Shown: in pieces, positions 57,186 to 64,000 of the stretch
How the letters are laid out: each line of letters opens with the position of its first letter
Numbering within the stretch: position 1 is the stretch's first letter
Source of the DNA: Streptomyces sp. Ru71
Lineage (GTDB): Bacteria; Actinomycetota; Actinomycetes; Streptomycetales; Streptomycetaceae
Reading direction: 5' to 3'
NCBI RefSeq assembly: GCF_002920535.1
Contig: NZ_PQSS01000025.1
Location: forward strand, 1-64,000
DNA: 64,000 nucleotides
Position numbers and translations under genes: made by a program
The notes under the pieces: generated by a model
The model's database searches: none
Seen by the model: the letters and a program-made list of their open reading frames with translations, nothing else
What the model was told of the DNA's origin: nothing

Positions 57186-58725
57186 AGGAATCACCCTCTT
57201 CCCCGTGCGCCGGGGCCGGTACGCCCAGCAGCTGGGCGACCCGTGCCAGGGACGTCCTCGGCGAGGTCAGCTCGGCCCAGTGGGCCTTCACGGACGCCGC
57301 GACACCGGCGCGCGGCCTGGTCAGCAGCTCGCGTACGACGTCCGTCTGCGCGGCGCTCATCGACACCGGCTCGGTGGGTGCCAGGGCGATGGCGGAGCCC
57401 ACGGTGGAGTCGTCGAGCCGTACGTCGCGCAGCGCGGTCATCGGGTCCGGCTGGGCGGCCAGCGCCAGCCACATCACGGTCACTGTGCGGGCGTCGCACA
57501 GCCGGCCGGCGGACTTCTCGTCCCCGGCGACCAGCACCGAGGCGACACCGACGGCGAACTCGGGCACGCGGTTGCCGCCCCAGCGCGTGCCGACGGTCAC
57601 CTGGCCGGGGCCGGTCAGCGGGGTGAGCGCGGAGTCCGACGTCAGGCCGTACCGGGCGTCGATGCGCTGGCGGACGGTCAGTCTGCGGTGCTCGGCGGCG
57701 CCGCCGGCGAGCTGCTGGACGCGGTCGGTCTCGGCGGCCCAGTCGGCGGTCCGGCCGGTCCACTCCGGGAACGCGCAGTACACGTTCGTGCCGTGCGGCA
57801 CGCACCGCTGCTCCTTCTCCGGGTGGAGCGAGGCCGTCGTACGGGCCGAGAGCAGCGCCTGCGGATCGGTGGCCGACTGGCCGGCGATGCCCGCAGCCGT
57901 GGCGGCCACGGCGAGGGCGGTGACCGCACCCAGCGACCTGGTGCGCAGCCCGCTGCGGAACACCGCGGCGCACAGCAGCACCACGGTCAGCCCGAGCAGG
58001 TACAGGGCGTGCCAGCCGGCCGGGCGGCCCAGCAGATCGGACGGGACCGGGTCGCCGCCGCTCTCGGACACGACCGGGGAGAGCCAGTTCGTGCCGTCGG
58101 GGTCCGAGCCGTCCGACGCGACGGCGACCAGGGTCACGAAGGCGTACAGGCCGATGACGAACAGCGGTGCGGGGAAGGAGGAGCGCACCAGCCGCGCGAG
58201 CAGCACACCGAGCACGCCGGCCAGCAGCACCGACAGCGGGCCCACCGCGAGTTCGGCGACCGAGCCGTGTCCGACCGCGCCGGGCTGCAGCGCGGCCACG
58301 GCGTACTCGGCGGTGACGACGAGCGCGACGACGGCCGCGATCGGCACGACGGACAGGGCGTGTGCGAGGATGCGCTGCCAGGGCGGCACCGGCAGTGTGT
58401 CGAAGTGCCGGTCCGTACCGTGCCGGTGGGAGCGCAGCGCGGCCCGGTTGACGCACAGGAACACCGCTATGGCGACCAGCAGCGGCCCGGTCTGGCCGGC
58501 CCGGTCGACGTCCTGGAGCACCGGGTAGTCGTCCATGCCGTCGCGGTGGAAGGCCATCTGCCAGGCGGTGTAGCCGGTGTACAGCAGCAGGAAGACGAAC
58601 ACCGGGACGTACAGCAGCAGTTCGCGCGCCTCGAAGCGGGCGAGGGTGAGCAGCACGGCCAAGGGGCGCGCGGTGCGCTCGGGTTCGGTGACCGCGGGCG
58701 CGGCCGGTGTGATCGTCGCGCTCAT
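57175..58725 (-). CDS. ABC transporter permease
   Basis: 516 aa. It begins MSATITPAAPAVTEPERTAR, then about six helices (LLYVPVFVFLLLYTGYTAW, GPLLVAIAVFLCVNRAAL, ILAHALSVVPIAAVVALVV, LSVLLAGVLGVLLARLV, PLFVIGLYAFVTLVAVA, ALYLLGLTVVLLCAAVF). The ~200-residue C-terminal part is soluble and mixed alpha/beta (CVPHGTNVYCAFPEWTGRTA), likely extracytoplasmic, with a Cys pair. The last residues are GEEGDSCDS. The ATG overlaps the ATPase gene stop (ATGA), and the gene is coupled to the next one. Confidence 0.82.
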   Translation of the reverse strand: MSATITPAAPAVTEPERTARPLAVLLTLARFEARELLLYVPVFVFLLLYTGYTAWQMAFHRDGMDDYPVLQDVDRAGQTGPLLVAIAVFLCVNRAALRSHRHGTDRHFDTLPVPPWQRILAHALSVVPIAAVVALVVTAEYAVAALQPGAVGHGSVAELAVGPLSVLLAGVLGVLLARLVRSSFPAPLFVIGLYAFVTLVAVASDGSDPDGTNWLSPVVSESGGDPVPSDLLGRPAGWHALYLLGLTVVLLCAAVFRSGLRTRSLGAVTALAVAATAAGIAGQSATDPQALLSARTTASLHPEKEQRCVPHGTNVYCAFPEWTGRTADWAAETDRVQQLAGGAAEHRRLTVRQRIDARYGLTSDSALTPLTGPGQVTVGTRWGGNRVPEFAVGVASVLVAGDEKSAGRLCDARTVTVMWLALAAQPDPMTALRDVRLDDSTVGSAIALAPTEPVSMSAAQTDVVRELLTRPRAGVAASVKAHWAELTSPRTSLARVAQLLGVPAPAHGEEGDSCDS

Positions 58726-59582
58726 GCCGCCACCTCCGTGGCCCGGTCGTCCAGGGTGAGCAGGTAGCCGTCCTCCAGGGTCGGTTCGAGCAGGTCGGCA
58801 CCCTCGGGCGGGTCGCCGATGTTGCGGTAGGTGCCGGTGCCGGTGCGCCAGCCGGCGCGGGCGCCGGGGTCGCGGCCGGCACTGCTCCACACCCGGCCGG
58901 CCGCCCGCGCGGTCAGCTCGGCGGGGCTGCCCTCGAAGCGGACGCGTCCGCCGGCCAGGACGATCACCCGGTGGCACAGCATCGCCACGTCCTCGGTCTG
59001 GTGGGTGGACAGCAGCACGGTCCGCCCCTCACCGGCCTGCGCGATCAGCTCGCGGAACCGCATGCGCTGCTCCGGGTCGAGGCCGACGGTGGGCTCGTCC
59101 AGCACCAGGAAGCCCGGGTCGCCGACGAGGGCGGCGGCCAGGGCGACGCGCTGCCGCATCCCGCCGGACAGCCTCTTCATGCGCCGGCCGCGCACATCGG
59201 ACAGATCGACGGCGTCGAGGACCCGGCGCACCTCGCGGTGGCGGGCGCCGCGGTCGGTGTGCTCCTTGAGGATCGCGACGTAGTCGACGAACTCGAAGGC
59301 CGTGAAGTCGGGGTGGAAGCCCGGGTTCTGCGGCAGGTAGCCCAGTTCGCGGCGCAGTCTCTGCCGGCCGGCGGTGGTGGCCGGGTCGTGGCCGAGGGCG
59401 GTGAAGGAGCCCTGGTCGGCGGGGACCGCGGTGGCCAGCACCCGCAGCAGGGTGGTCTTGCCGGCGCCGTTGGGTCCGAGCAGTCCGGTGACGCCGGGGG
59501 CGAGCCGCAGCGAGACGTCCTCCAGGGCGCGCGTACCGCCGTAGCGGAGGGTCAGCCCGGAGGCGGTGACGGTGGTGGTCAT
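58722..59582 (-). CDS. ABC transporter ATP-binding protein
   Basis: 286 aa. Walker A is GLLGPNGAGKTTLLR, the Q-loop is GYLPQNPG, the signature is LSGGMRQRVALAAAL and Walker B is FLVLDEPTVGLDPEQ, with the switch His in LLSTHQTED. It is an export-type ABC ATPase like those paired with ABC-2 permeases. The C-terminal region (VRFEGSPAELTARAAGRVWS) is the usual exporter extension. It overlaps its neighbours by 4 bp on both sides. Confidence 0.92.
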   Translation of the reverse strand: MTTTVTASGLTLRYGGTRALEDVSLRLAPGVTGLLGPNGAGKTTLLRVLATAVPADQGSFTALGHDPATTAGRQRLRRELGYLPQNPGFHPDFTAFEFVDYVAILKEHTDRGARHREVRRVLDAVDLSDVRGRRMKRLSGGMRQRVALAAALVGDPGFLVLDEPTVGLDPEQRMRFRELIAQAGEGRTVLLSTHQTEDVAMLCHRVIVLAGGRVRFEGSPAELTARAAGRVWSSAGRDPGARAGWRTGTGTYRNIGDPPEGADLLEPTLEDGYLLTLDDRATEVAA

Positions 59583-60421
59583 GCGGCACTCCCGTGGGTG
59601 GTGAACGGCGCGTGCGCCGAGGTGGTGTCGAAGCGGTCGCGCAGCCGCACCAGCAGCCAGCCGGCCGCGGCGGCGACCAGGGCGGCCGCGAGCTGGCCGA
59701 GGACCGTGAAGGGGGCGAGCGTGCCGTGGGTCATCGCCTTGGCCACGGCGAGCACGGCGACCCATACGCCGCCGACCAGCGCGGGGGCGAGCACCGGTCC
59801 GAGCCGCGGGGTCAGGGCGAGCCCGGTCGTGGTCAGGGCGAGCGCGGGCAGCAGCCAGGCCAGGGCCCGCATCCCGTACCCCGGCAGGGCGAGCGTGGCG
59901 ACGCCGTTGAGCACGAGGCTGCCGGACAGCACGGCGACCGTGCGGATCATCAGCAGCCGGAAGCTGTGCAGCGGAGCCACGACGGCCATCTCGTACGTCG
60001 GGTCCAGGACGGGGCCGTACGACAGCGCGACCGCGGCCAGCGGCAGCAGCGGTGCGAGGGCGAGGAACAGGGCGAGCGAACCGGCGGCGTGCACCATCAG
60101 CACCGTCGCCGCCAGCACGAACACCAGGGCCAGCAGCCAGGAGCGGCGCAGCACCGGGGTCGCGGCGAGCAGCCGGGCGGTGTGGTCGGCCACCCCGCAC
60201 CGGGTCAGCAGCCGCTCGCTGAGCCCGGGCCGCGGCGCGTCCAGCTCGGCGTCCAGCCGCTCCCAGCCCAGGTCGAGGGCGGTGGGCTCGGTGACCCGCG
60301 CGAGCCGGGCGCGGCACTCGGCGCACGCCGTCAGGTGCGCGTCGGCCGACCACAGCAGCGGCGGCTCCAGCTCGCCGCGCGCATATCCGCGCAGGTCCTC
60401 CTCGGCCACATGCCACGTCAT
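59579..60421 (-). CDS. zinc-finger anti-sigma factor fused to a membrane domain
   Basis: 280 aa. The N-terminus is a ZAS-type anti-sigma domain: MTWHVAEEDLRGYARGELEP then HLTACAECRARL, the H-x3-C-x2-C zinc motif. About six membrane helices follow from residue 90 (LLALVFVLAATVLMVHAAGS, ALFLALAPLLPLAAVALSYG and others). It should hold the ECF sigma factor until a membrane signal arrives. The permease-like membrane part could instead make it a transporter subunit; the zinc motif favours the first. It overlaps the sigma gene by 4 bp. Confidence 0.82.
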   Translation of the reverse strand: MTWHVAEEDLRGYARGELEPPLLWSADAHLTACAECRARLARVTEPTALDLGWERLDAELDAPRPGLSERLLTRCGVADHTARLLAATPVLRRSWLLALVFVLAATVLMVHAAGSLALFLALAPLLPLAAVALSYGPVLDPTYEMAVVAPLHSFRLLMIRTVAVLSGSLVLNGVATLALPGYGMRALAWLLPALALTTTGLALTPRLGPVLAPALVGGVWVAVLAVAKAMTHGTLAPFTVLGQLAAALVAAAAGWLLVRLRDRFDTTSAHAPFTTHGSAA

Positions 60422-60960
60422 GCCAGCGCCTCCCGCAGTTGCTTGCGGGCGCGCATCGCCCGCGTCTTGACCGTGCCGGGCGGAATGCCGAGCACGACGG
60501 CCGCCTCCCGGGTGCTGAGCCCGTCGATGACCGTGGCCTGCAGCACGGCGCGCAGTTCGGGCGACAGCCTTATGAGCGCACCCGCGAGATCCCCGTGCTC
60601 CACCCCCGCGAGCACGCGCTCCTCGGCGGACACCTCGTCCCGGTGGCGCAGGCGGGCGAGCGCCTGCCGCAGCCGGCCGCGCGCGCCGTCCCGGCGCAGC
60701 GCGTCGACCAGGCGCCGCGCGCCGATCCGCCACAGCCACCCGGCGACGTCGCCCTCCTGGCGATAGCGGGCGCTGCCCCGCCACACCGCGAGGAACGTCT
60801 CCTGTACGACGTCGTCGACTATCCCGGCGTCGGCGCAGCGGCTGCGCATGCGCGCGGTCAGCCACGGCGCGTACCGCCGGTACAGCTCCTCGAAGGCGTG
60901 ACGGTCCCCGTCTGCCGCGATGGCCCGCAGCAGCTCCCCGTCGCTTCTCGTTTCGCTCAC
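60418..60960 (-). CDS. ECF RNA polymerase sigma factor
   Basis: 180 aa. The sigma-2 domain (HAFEELYRRYAPWLTARMRS, DVVQETFLAVWRGSARYRQE) and sigma-4 domain (LSPELRAVLQATVIDGLSTR, VVLGIPPGTVKTRAMRARKQ) are both complete. It starts with GTG at 60960 and heads a five-gene operon with 4-11 bp overlaps: sigma, zinc-finger membrane protein, ABC ATPase, two membrane genes. It probably transcribes its own operon; no promoter motif was identified by eye. Confidence 0.93.
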   Translation of the reverse strand: MSETRSDGELLRAIAADGDRHAFEELYRRYAPWLTARMRSRCADAGIVDDVVQETFLAVWRGSARYRQEGDVAGWLWRIGARRLVDALRRDGARGRLRQALARLRHRDEVSAEERVLAGVEHGDLAGALIRLSPELRAVLQATVIDGLSTREAAVVLGIPPGTVKTRAMRARKQLREALA

Positions 60961-61045
60961 GTCTCCTCATCGGACGAGCCCCACCGATCGGTTCACGGAA
61001 CCCGGCGGCGACTTTTCCCCGCCTTCCCCGGCCGGCCGGACCGGA

Positions 61046-61307
61046 GTGGTCGAGTACCGCATCGACCGGCACAGCGGCGTCGCCACCTGTGTGGCCGACA
61101 CGGACCCGGGCCACGGCGCAGCCCGTCGACCTCCCCGAGCACGCATGGGAACTCTCCGGCGGACGGAACGCGGACGGCTACTACGTCGTCTTCCACCCCG
61201 AGTCTCACTACTGGCCGCTTCAGCTCGTGGAGTGCGGCATCGTCCTGGCCCTGGCCGCGACGGCGACCGCGACCGCCTTCACGCTGCTGCGCCGCCGCAC
61301 GGCCTGA
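61046..61307 (+). CDS. possible small membrane protein, perhaps frameshifted
   Basis: Two frames meet here. From GTG 61046 one frame reads VVEYRIDRHSGVATCVADTD. From about 61100 another reads VDLPEHAWELSGGRNADGYY, then FHPESHYWPLQLVECGIVLA and a membrane helix, ending RRRTA at 61307. Removing one G from the run near 61107-61110 would join them. The intact second frame starts at GTG 61089 (72 aa). The source family is unknown. It may be a real gene with a sequencing error or a decaying one. Confidence 0.4.
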
Positions 61308-61451
61308 GCCTCCGACGTGTACGTCCCTTCTTTCGGGGGGAGGGACGTGCACGTCTTCTTTTGCGGGGCCCGGGGCGAGCTGCAGAGCCCGGCGCCAGGA
61401 GGTGCCCGGTGTTGCGGCTGGCCGGGGGTGGGTGCGCTCCCCGGCGCTGGC

Positions 61452-61510
61452 GGGGTGCCTCCCCCAAGCTCTTCGAGCAGGGGGGACCCCCAGCGCCCAC
61501 CCGTGCCGCC
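61452..61510 (-). repeat. 59-bp inverted partner of the 21061-21120 repeat
   Basis: Reverse complement of 21061-21120 with one fewer base in the C run and otherwise identical by eye. About 40.4 kb separates the pair. Confidence 0.85.
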
Positions 61511-61721
61511 CTGGGGGCACCTCCCAGGCCCTTAAGGCACTGGGGGAGGCACGACTGCCCGCAGCTACGGAGTGGGAGAGCCCCCGACGGCGAGAAGGGG
61601 CCGGGGTGGGGGGTGTCCGCCCGCAGCGGCCGGCACCGCCAACCCTCACCGCGTCGGAGACAGTGGGTCGGACCGAGGACGGATACCCCCCACCCCGGCC
61701 CCGACCCACCCACCGGCAGAA

Positions 61722-61823
61722 GGCGCTACCTCAGCCGACCACCGGACGGTAACGGGCCGCCGCAGGCATTCAAGGGGCGCGGGGAACTGCGCGACCAGCC
61801 ACCACGCGCCCGCAGACGAGAAC
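61722..61823 (+). repeat. interspersed intergenic repeat, copy 3
   Basis: About 100 bp matching the copies at 18-120 and 20886-20987: GGCGCTACCTCAGCCGACCA start, GGGGCGCGGGGAACTGCGCG core, GCAGACGAGAAC end. It lies about 300 bp before the ppk start. Confidence 0.8.
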
Positions 61824-62023
61824 CGGCCCGGCGCCGCAGGCACCCGCACACGAACAACCCCCCGCTTCCCCACACGTCACGTCCCCGTAACCATCGATTC
61901 AGACGAGCTTGCGACGCTCGGCCAATGAAGCCCGCCCTGCCAGAGCCTCAGCACCCCCCGGAGGGTCCCGCGCGCCCCCTCTCCGACGCGCTCATGAGCC
62001 TGCAAGCGCGGAACAATGGGTTC

Positions 62024-64000
62024 ATGAGCCAGTCTGAGACGCAGGAAAAGCTCCAGCCCACCCAGCCTTCCGTGGGCTCCATCGCCGCGCACCGCCCGCA
62101 CACGGTGTCCGCCCCGGTCTCCGACCTCGATCCCGACCTCGACGCCGACCTGGACGCCTACGACGAGACCCAGGACGGCCAGGCCGACGGAACGCTCCCG
62201 CAGGGCCGCTTCCTGGACCGCGAACGCAGCTGGCTCGCCTTCAACGAGCGGGTCCTGGAGCTGGCCGAGGACCCGGACACCCCGCTCCTGGAACGCGCGA
62301 ACTTCCTCGCCATCTTCGCGAGCAACCTCGACGAGTTCTTCATGGTCCGCGTCGCCGGCCTGAAGCGCCGTATCGCCACCGGCGTCGCCACCCGCTCCGC
62401 CTCCGGCCTCCAGCCCCGCGAGGTGCTGGAGATGATCTGGGCCCGCTCCCGCGAGCTCATGGCGAGGCACGCCGCGTGCTTCCACGAGGACGTCGCGCCG
62501 GCCCTCGCCGAGGAGGGCATCCACCTGGTCCGCTGGAGCGAGCTGGCGGAGAAGGAGCAGGCCCGCCTGTTCACGCTCTTCCGGCACCAGATCTTCCCTG
62601 TCCTCACCCCCCTCGCGGTCGACCCCGCGCACCCCTTCCCGTACATCTCGGGCCTGAGCCTCAACCTCGCGGTCGTCGTCCGCAACCCGGTCAGCGGCCA
62701 CCGACACTTCGCCCGCGTCAAGGTCCCCCCGCTGCTGTCCCGCTTCCTGGAGGCCTCCCCCGGCCGCTACGTCCCCATCGAGGACGTCATCGCCGCCCAC
62801 CTGGAGGAGCTGTTCCCGGGCATGGAGGTGCTGGAGCACCACGCCTTCCGCCTCACCCGCAACGAGGACCTCGAAGTGGAGGAGGACGACGCCGAGAACC
62901 TCCTCCAGGCCCTCGAAAAGGAACTCATGCGGCGCCGCTTCGGCCCGCCCGTCCGCCTGGAGGTGGAGGAGTCCATCGACCGCGAGGTCCTGGACCTCCT
63001 GGTCCGCGAGCTGAAGATCTCCGAGGCGGAGGTCTACCCGCTGCCCGGCCCCCTGGACCTCACCGGCCTCTTCCGCATCCACAGCCTGGACCGCCCGGAG
63101 CTGAAGTACCCGAAGTTCGTCGCCGGCACCCACCGCGACCTCGCCGAGGTCGAGTCGGCCTCGGCCCCCGACATCTTCGCGGCGCTGCGCCAGCGCGACG
63201 TCCTGCTGCACCACCCCTACGACAGCTTCTCCACCTCCGTGCAGGCGTTCCTGGAGCAGGCCGCCCAGGACCCGGACGTCCTGGCGATCAAGCAGACGCT
63301 GTACCGCACCTCGGGCGACTCCCCGATAGTGGACGCCCTCATCGACGCCGCCGAGTCCGGCAAGCAGGTCCTCGTCCTGGTCGAGATCAAGGCCCGCTTC
63401 GACGAGCACGCCAACATCAAGTGGGCGCGCAAGCTGGAGGAGGCCGGCTGCCACGTCGTCTACGGCCTGGTCGGACTCAAGACGCACTGCAAGCTGTCCC
63501 TCGTCGTCCGCCAGGAGGGCGAGACGCTGCGCCGCTACAGCCACGTCGGCACGGGCAACTACCACCCCAAGACCGCCCGCCTCTACGAGGACCTCGGCCT
63601 GCTCACCGCGGACCCGCAGGTCGGCGCGGACCTCTCCGACCTGTTCAACCGCCTCTCCGGCTACTCCCGGCGCGAGACCTACCGCCGTCTGCTCGTCGCC
63701 CCCAAGTCCCTGCGCGACGGCCTGGTCTCCCGGATCAACAAGGAGACCCAGCACCACCGTGCCGGACGTCCCGCCTCCGTCCGTATCAAGGTCAACTCGA
63801 TGGTCGACGAGGCCGTCATCGACGCGCTCTACCACGCCTCCCAGGCCGGCGTGCCCGTCGACGTGTGGGTGCGCGGCATCTGCGCGCTGCGCCCGGGCGT
63901 GGCCGGCCTGTCGGAGAACATCCGTGTCCGCTCGATACTCGGCCGCTTCCTGGAACACTCCCGTGTCTTCGCCTTCGGCAACGGCGGCGAGCCGGAGGTG
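62024..64000 (+). CDS. ppk: polyphosphate kinase (incomplete, runs off the window)
   Basis: 659 codons are present with no stop. PPK1 makes and breaks polyphosphate using ATP/ADP. The N-domain starts RFLDRERSWLAFNERVLELA. The head domain and the first phospholipase-D-like domain follow, with VGLKTHCKLSLVV (candidate catalytic His488 in an HxK motif) and YSHVGTGNYHPKTARLYED. The second His region is LEHSRVFAFGNGG (His645). The ATG at 62024 (MSQSETQEKLQ) is favoured; in-frame ATGs at 61994 and 61925 are alternatives. PhoP control is known in relatives, but no clear PHO box was seen. Confidence 0.93.
   Translation, partial: MSQSETQEKLQPTQPSVGSIAAHRPHTVSAPVSDLDPDLDADLDAYDETQDGQADGTLPQGRFLDRERSWLAFNERVLELAEDPDTPLLERANFLAIFASNLDEFFMVRVAGLKRRIATGVATRSASGLQPREVLEMIWARSRELMARHAACFHEDVAPALAEEGIHLVRWSELAEKEQARLFTLFRHQIFPVLTPLAVDPAHPFPYISGLSLNLAVVVRNPVSGHRHFARVKVPPLLSRFLEASPGRYVPIEDVIAAHLEELFPGMEVLEHHAFRLTRNEDLEVEEDDAENLLQALEKELMRRRFGPPVRLEVEESIDREVLDLLVRELKISEAEVYPLPGPLDLTGLFRIHSLDRPELKYPKFVAGTHRDLAEVESASAPDIFAALRQRDVLLHHPYDSFSTSVQAFLEQAAQDPDVLAIKQTLYRTSGDSPIVDALIDAAESGKQVLVLVEIKARFDEHANIKWARKLEEAGCHVVYGLVGLKTHCKLSLVVRQEGETLRRYSHVGTGNYHPKTARLYEDLGLLTADPQVGADLSDLFNRLSGYSRRETYRRLLVAPKSLRDGLVSRINKETQHHRAGRPASVRIKVNSMVDEAVIDALYHASQAGVPVDVWVRGICALRPGVAGLSENIRVRSILGRFLEHSRVFAFGNGGEPEV

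Larger units (their letters stand above)
61308..61993. other. repeat-rich gap before ppk
   Basis: No gene is supported. The stretch is a mosaic of intergenic repeats also present near 21 kb in opposite orientation: the 59-bp block 61452-61510, a partial block around 61535-61575 (GGCACGACTGCCCGCAGCTA), GGATACCCCCCACCCCGGCC near 61681 and the ~100-bp element at 61722-61823. Confidence 0.7.

Overview
This window is high-GC actinobacterial DNA, almost certainly a Streptomyces chromosome core. The evidence is mycothiol genes (mshA, mshD), phoU/phoR-phoP, glnR, a Nur-type nickel regulator, ppk, the DevA/DevB/DevE-type sporulation genes, an RsiG-type c-di-GMP effector, many GTG starts and ATGA/GTGA overlaps. 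Gene order from ppk (right edge) to ispD/carD resembles, from memory and unchecked, the S. coelicolor SCO4145-SCO4234 interval read backwards. No rRNA, tRNA, CRISPR array or insertion sequence was recognised.

Layout. 0-8 kb: an NDP-sugar nucleotidyltransferase, a DoxX-like membrane protein, then rlmB, cysS, ispF, ispD and carD on the minus strand. 8-14 kb: the phosphate locus (lipoprotein, phoP-phoR, PHO boxes, phoU), a Cys-rich metallothionein-like peptide and a small nickel-binding-type protein. 14-25 kb: gpmA, an MFS exporter, an AraC/DUF2000 divergent pair, two methyltransferases, mshA, an NlpC/P60 endopeptidase and a receiver-phosphatase. 25-35 kb: small regulators, an imine-reductase-like gene, devB-devA and devE, an Eis-type acetyltransferase, rsiG and dtd. 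35-44 kb: ygfZ, nur, a nitrobindin-like protein, a rhodanese operon with a Cys-containing leader peptide, LmeA-like and MoaD-like proteins, and two genes broken by single-base changes in G runs. 44-50 kb: glnR, a LacI regulator, an HtrA protease and a two-component system. 50-53.3 kb: an accessory insertion with a pectinesterase remnant, a truncated DUF6177-like gene, a low-GC toxin/immunity pair and a shortened lipoprotein gene. 53.5-64 kb: a secreted 5'-nucleotidase, mshD, a translationally coupled ECF sigma/zinc-finger/ABC operon and ppk (cut by the window end).

How the genes fit together. Phosphate (phoRP, phoU, ppk, 5'-nucleotidase), nitrogen (glnR), nickel (nur, nickel-binding protein) and sulfur (rhodanese leader) control lie close to developmental control (devA/devE, rsiG). 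The HtrA protease sits before its probable two-component regulator, with 11-bp phased repeats at its promoter. The least conserved part is the 50-53.3 kb module. Intergenic repeats in inverted orientation near 21 and 61.5 kb bracket about 40 kb.
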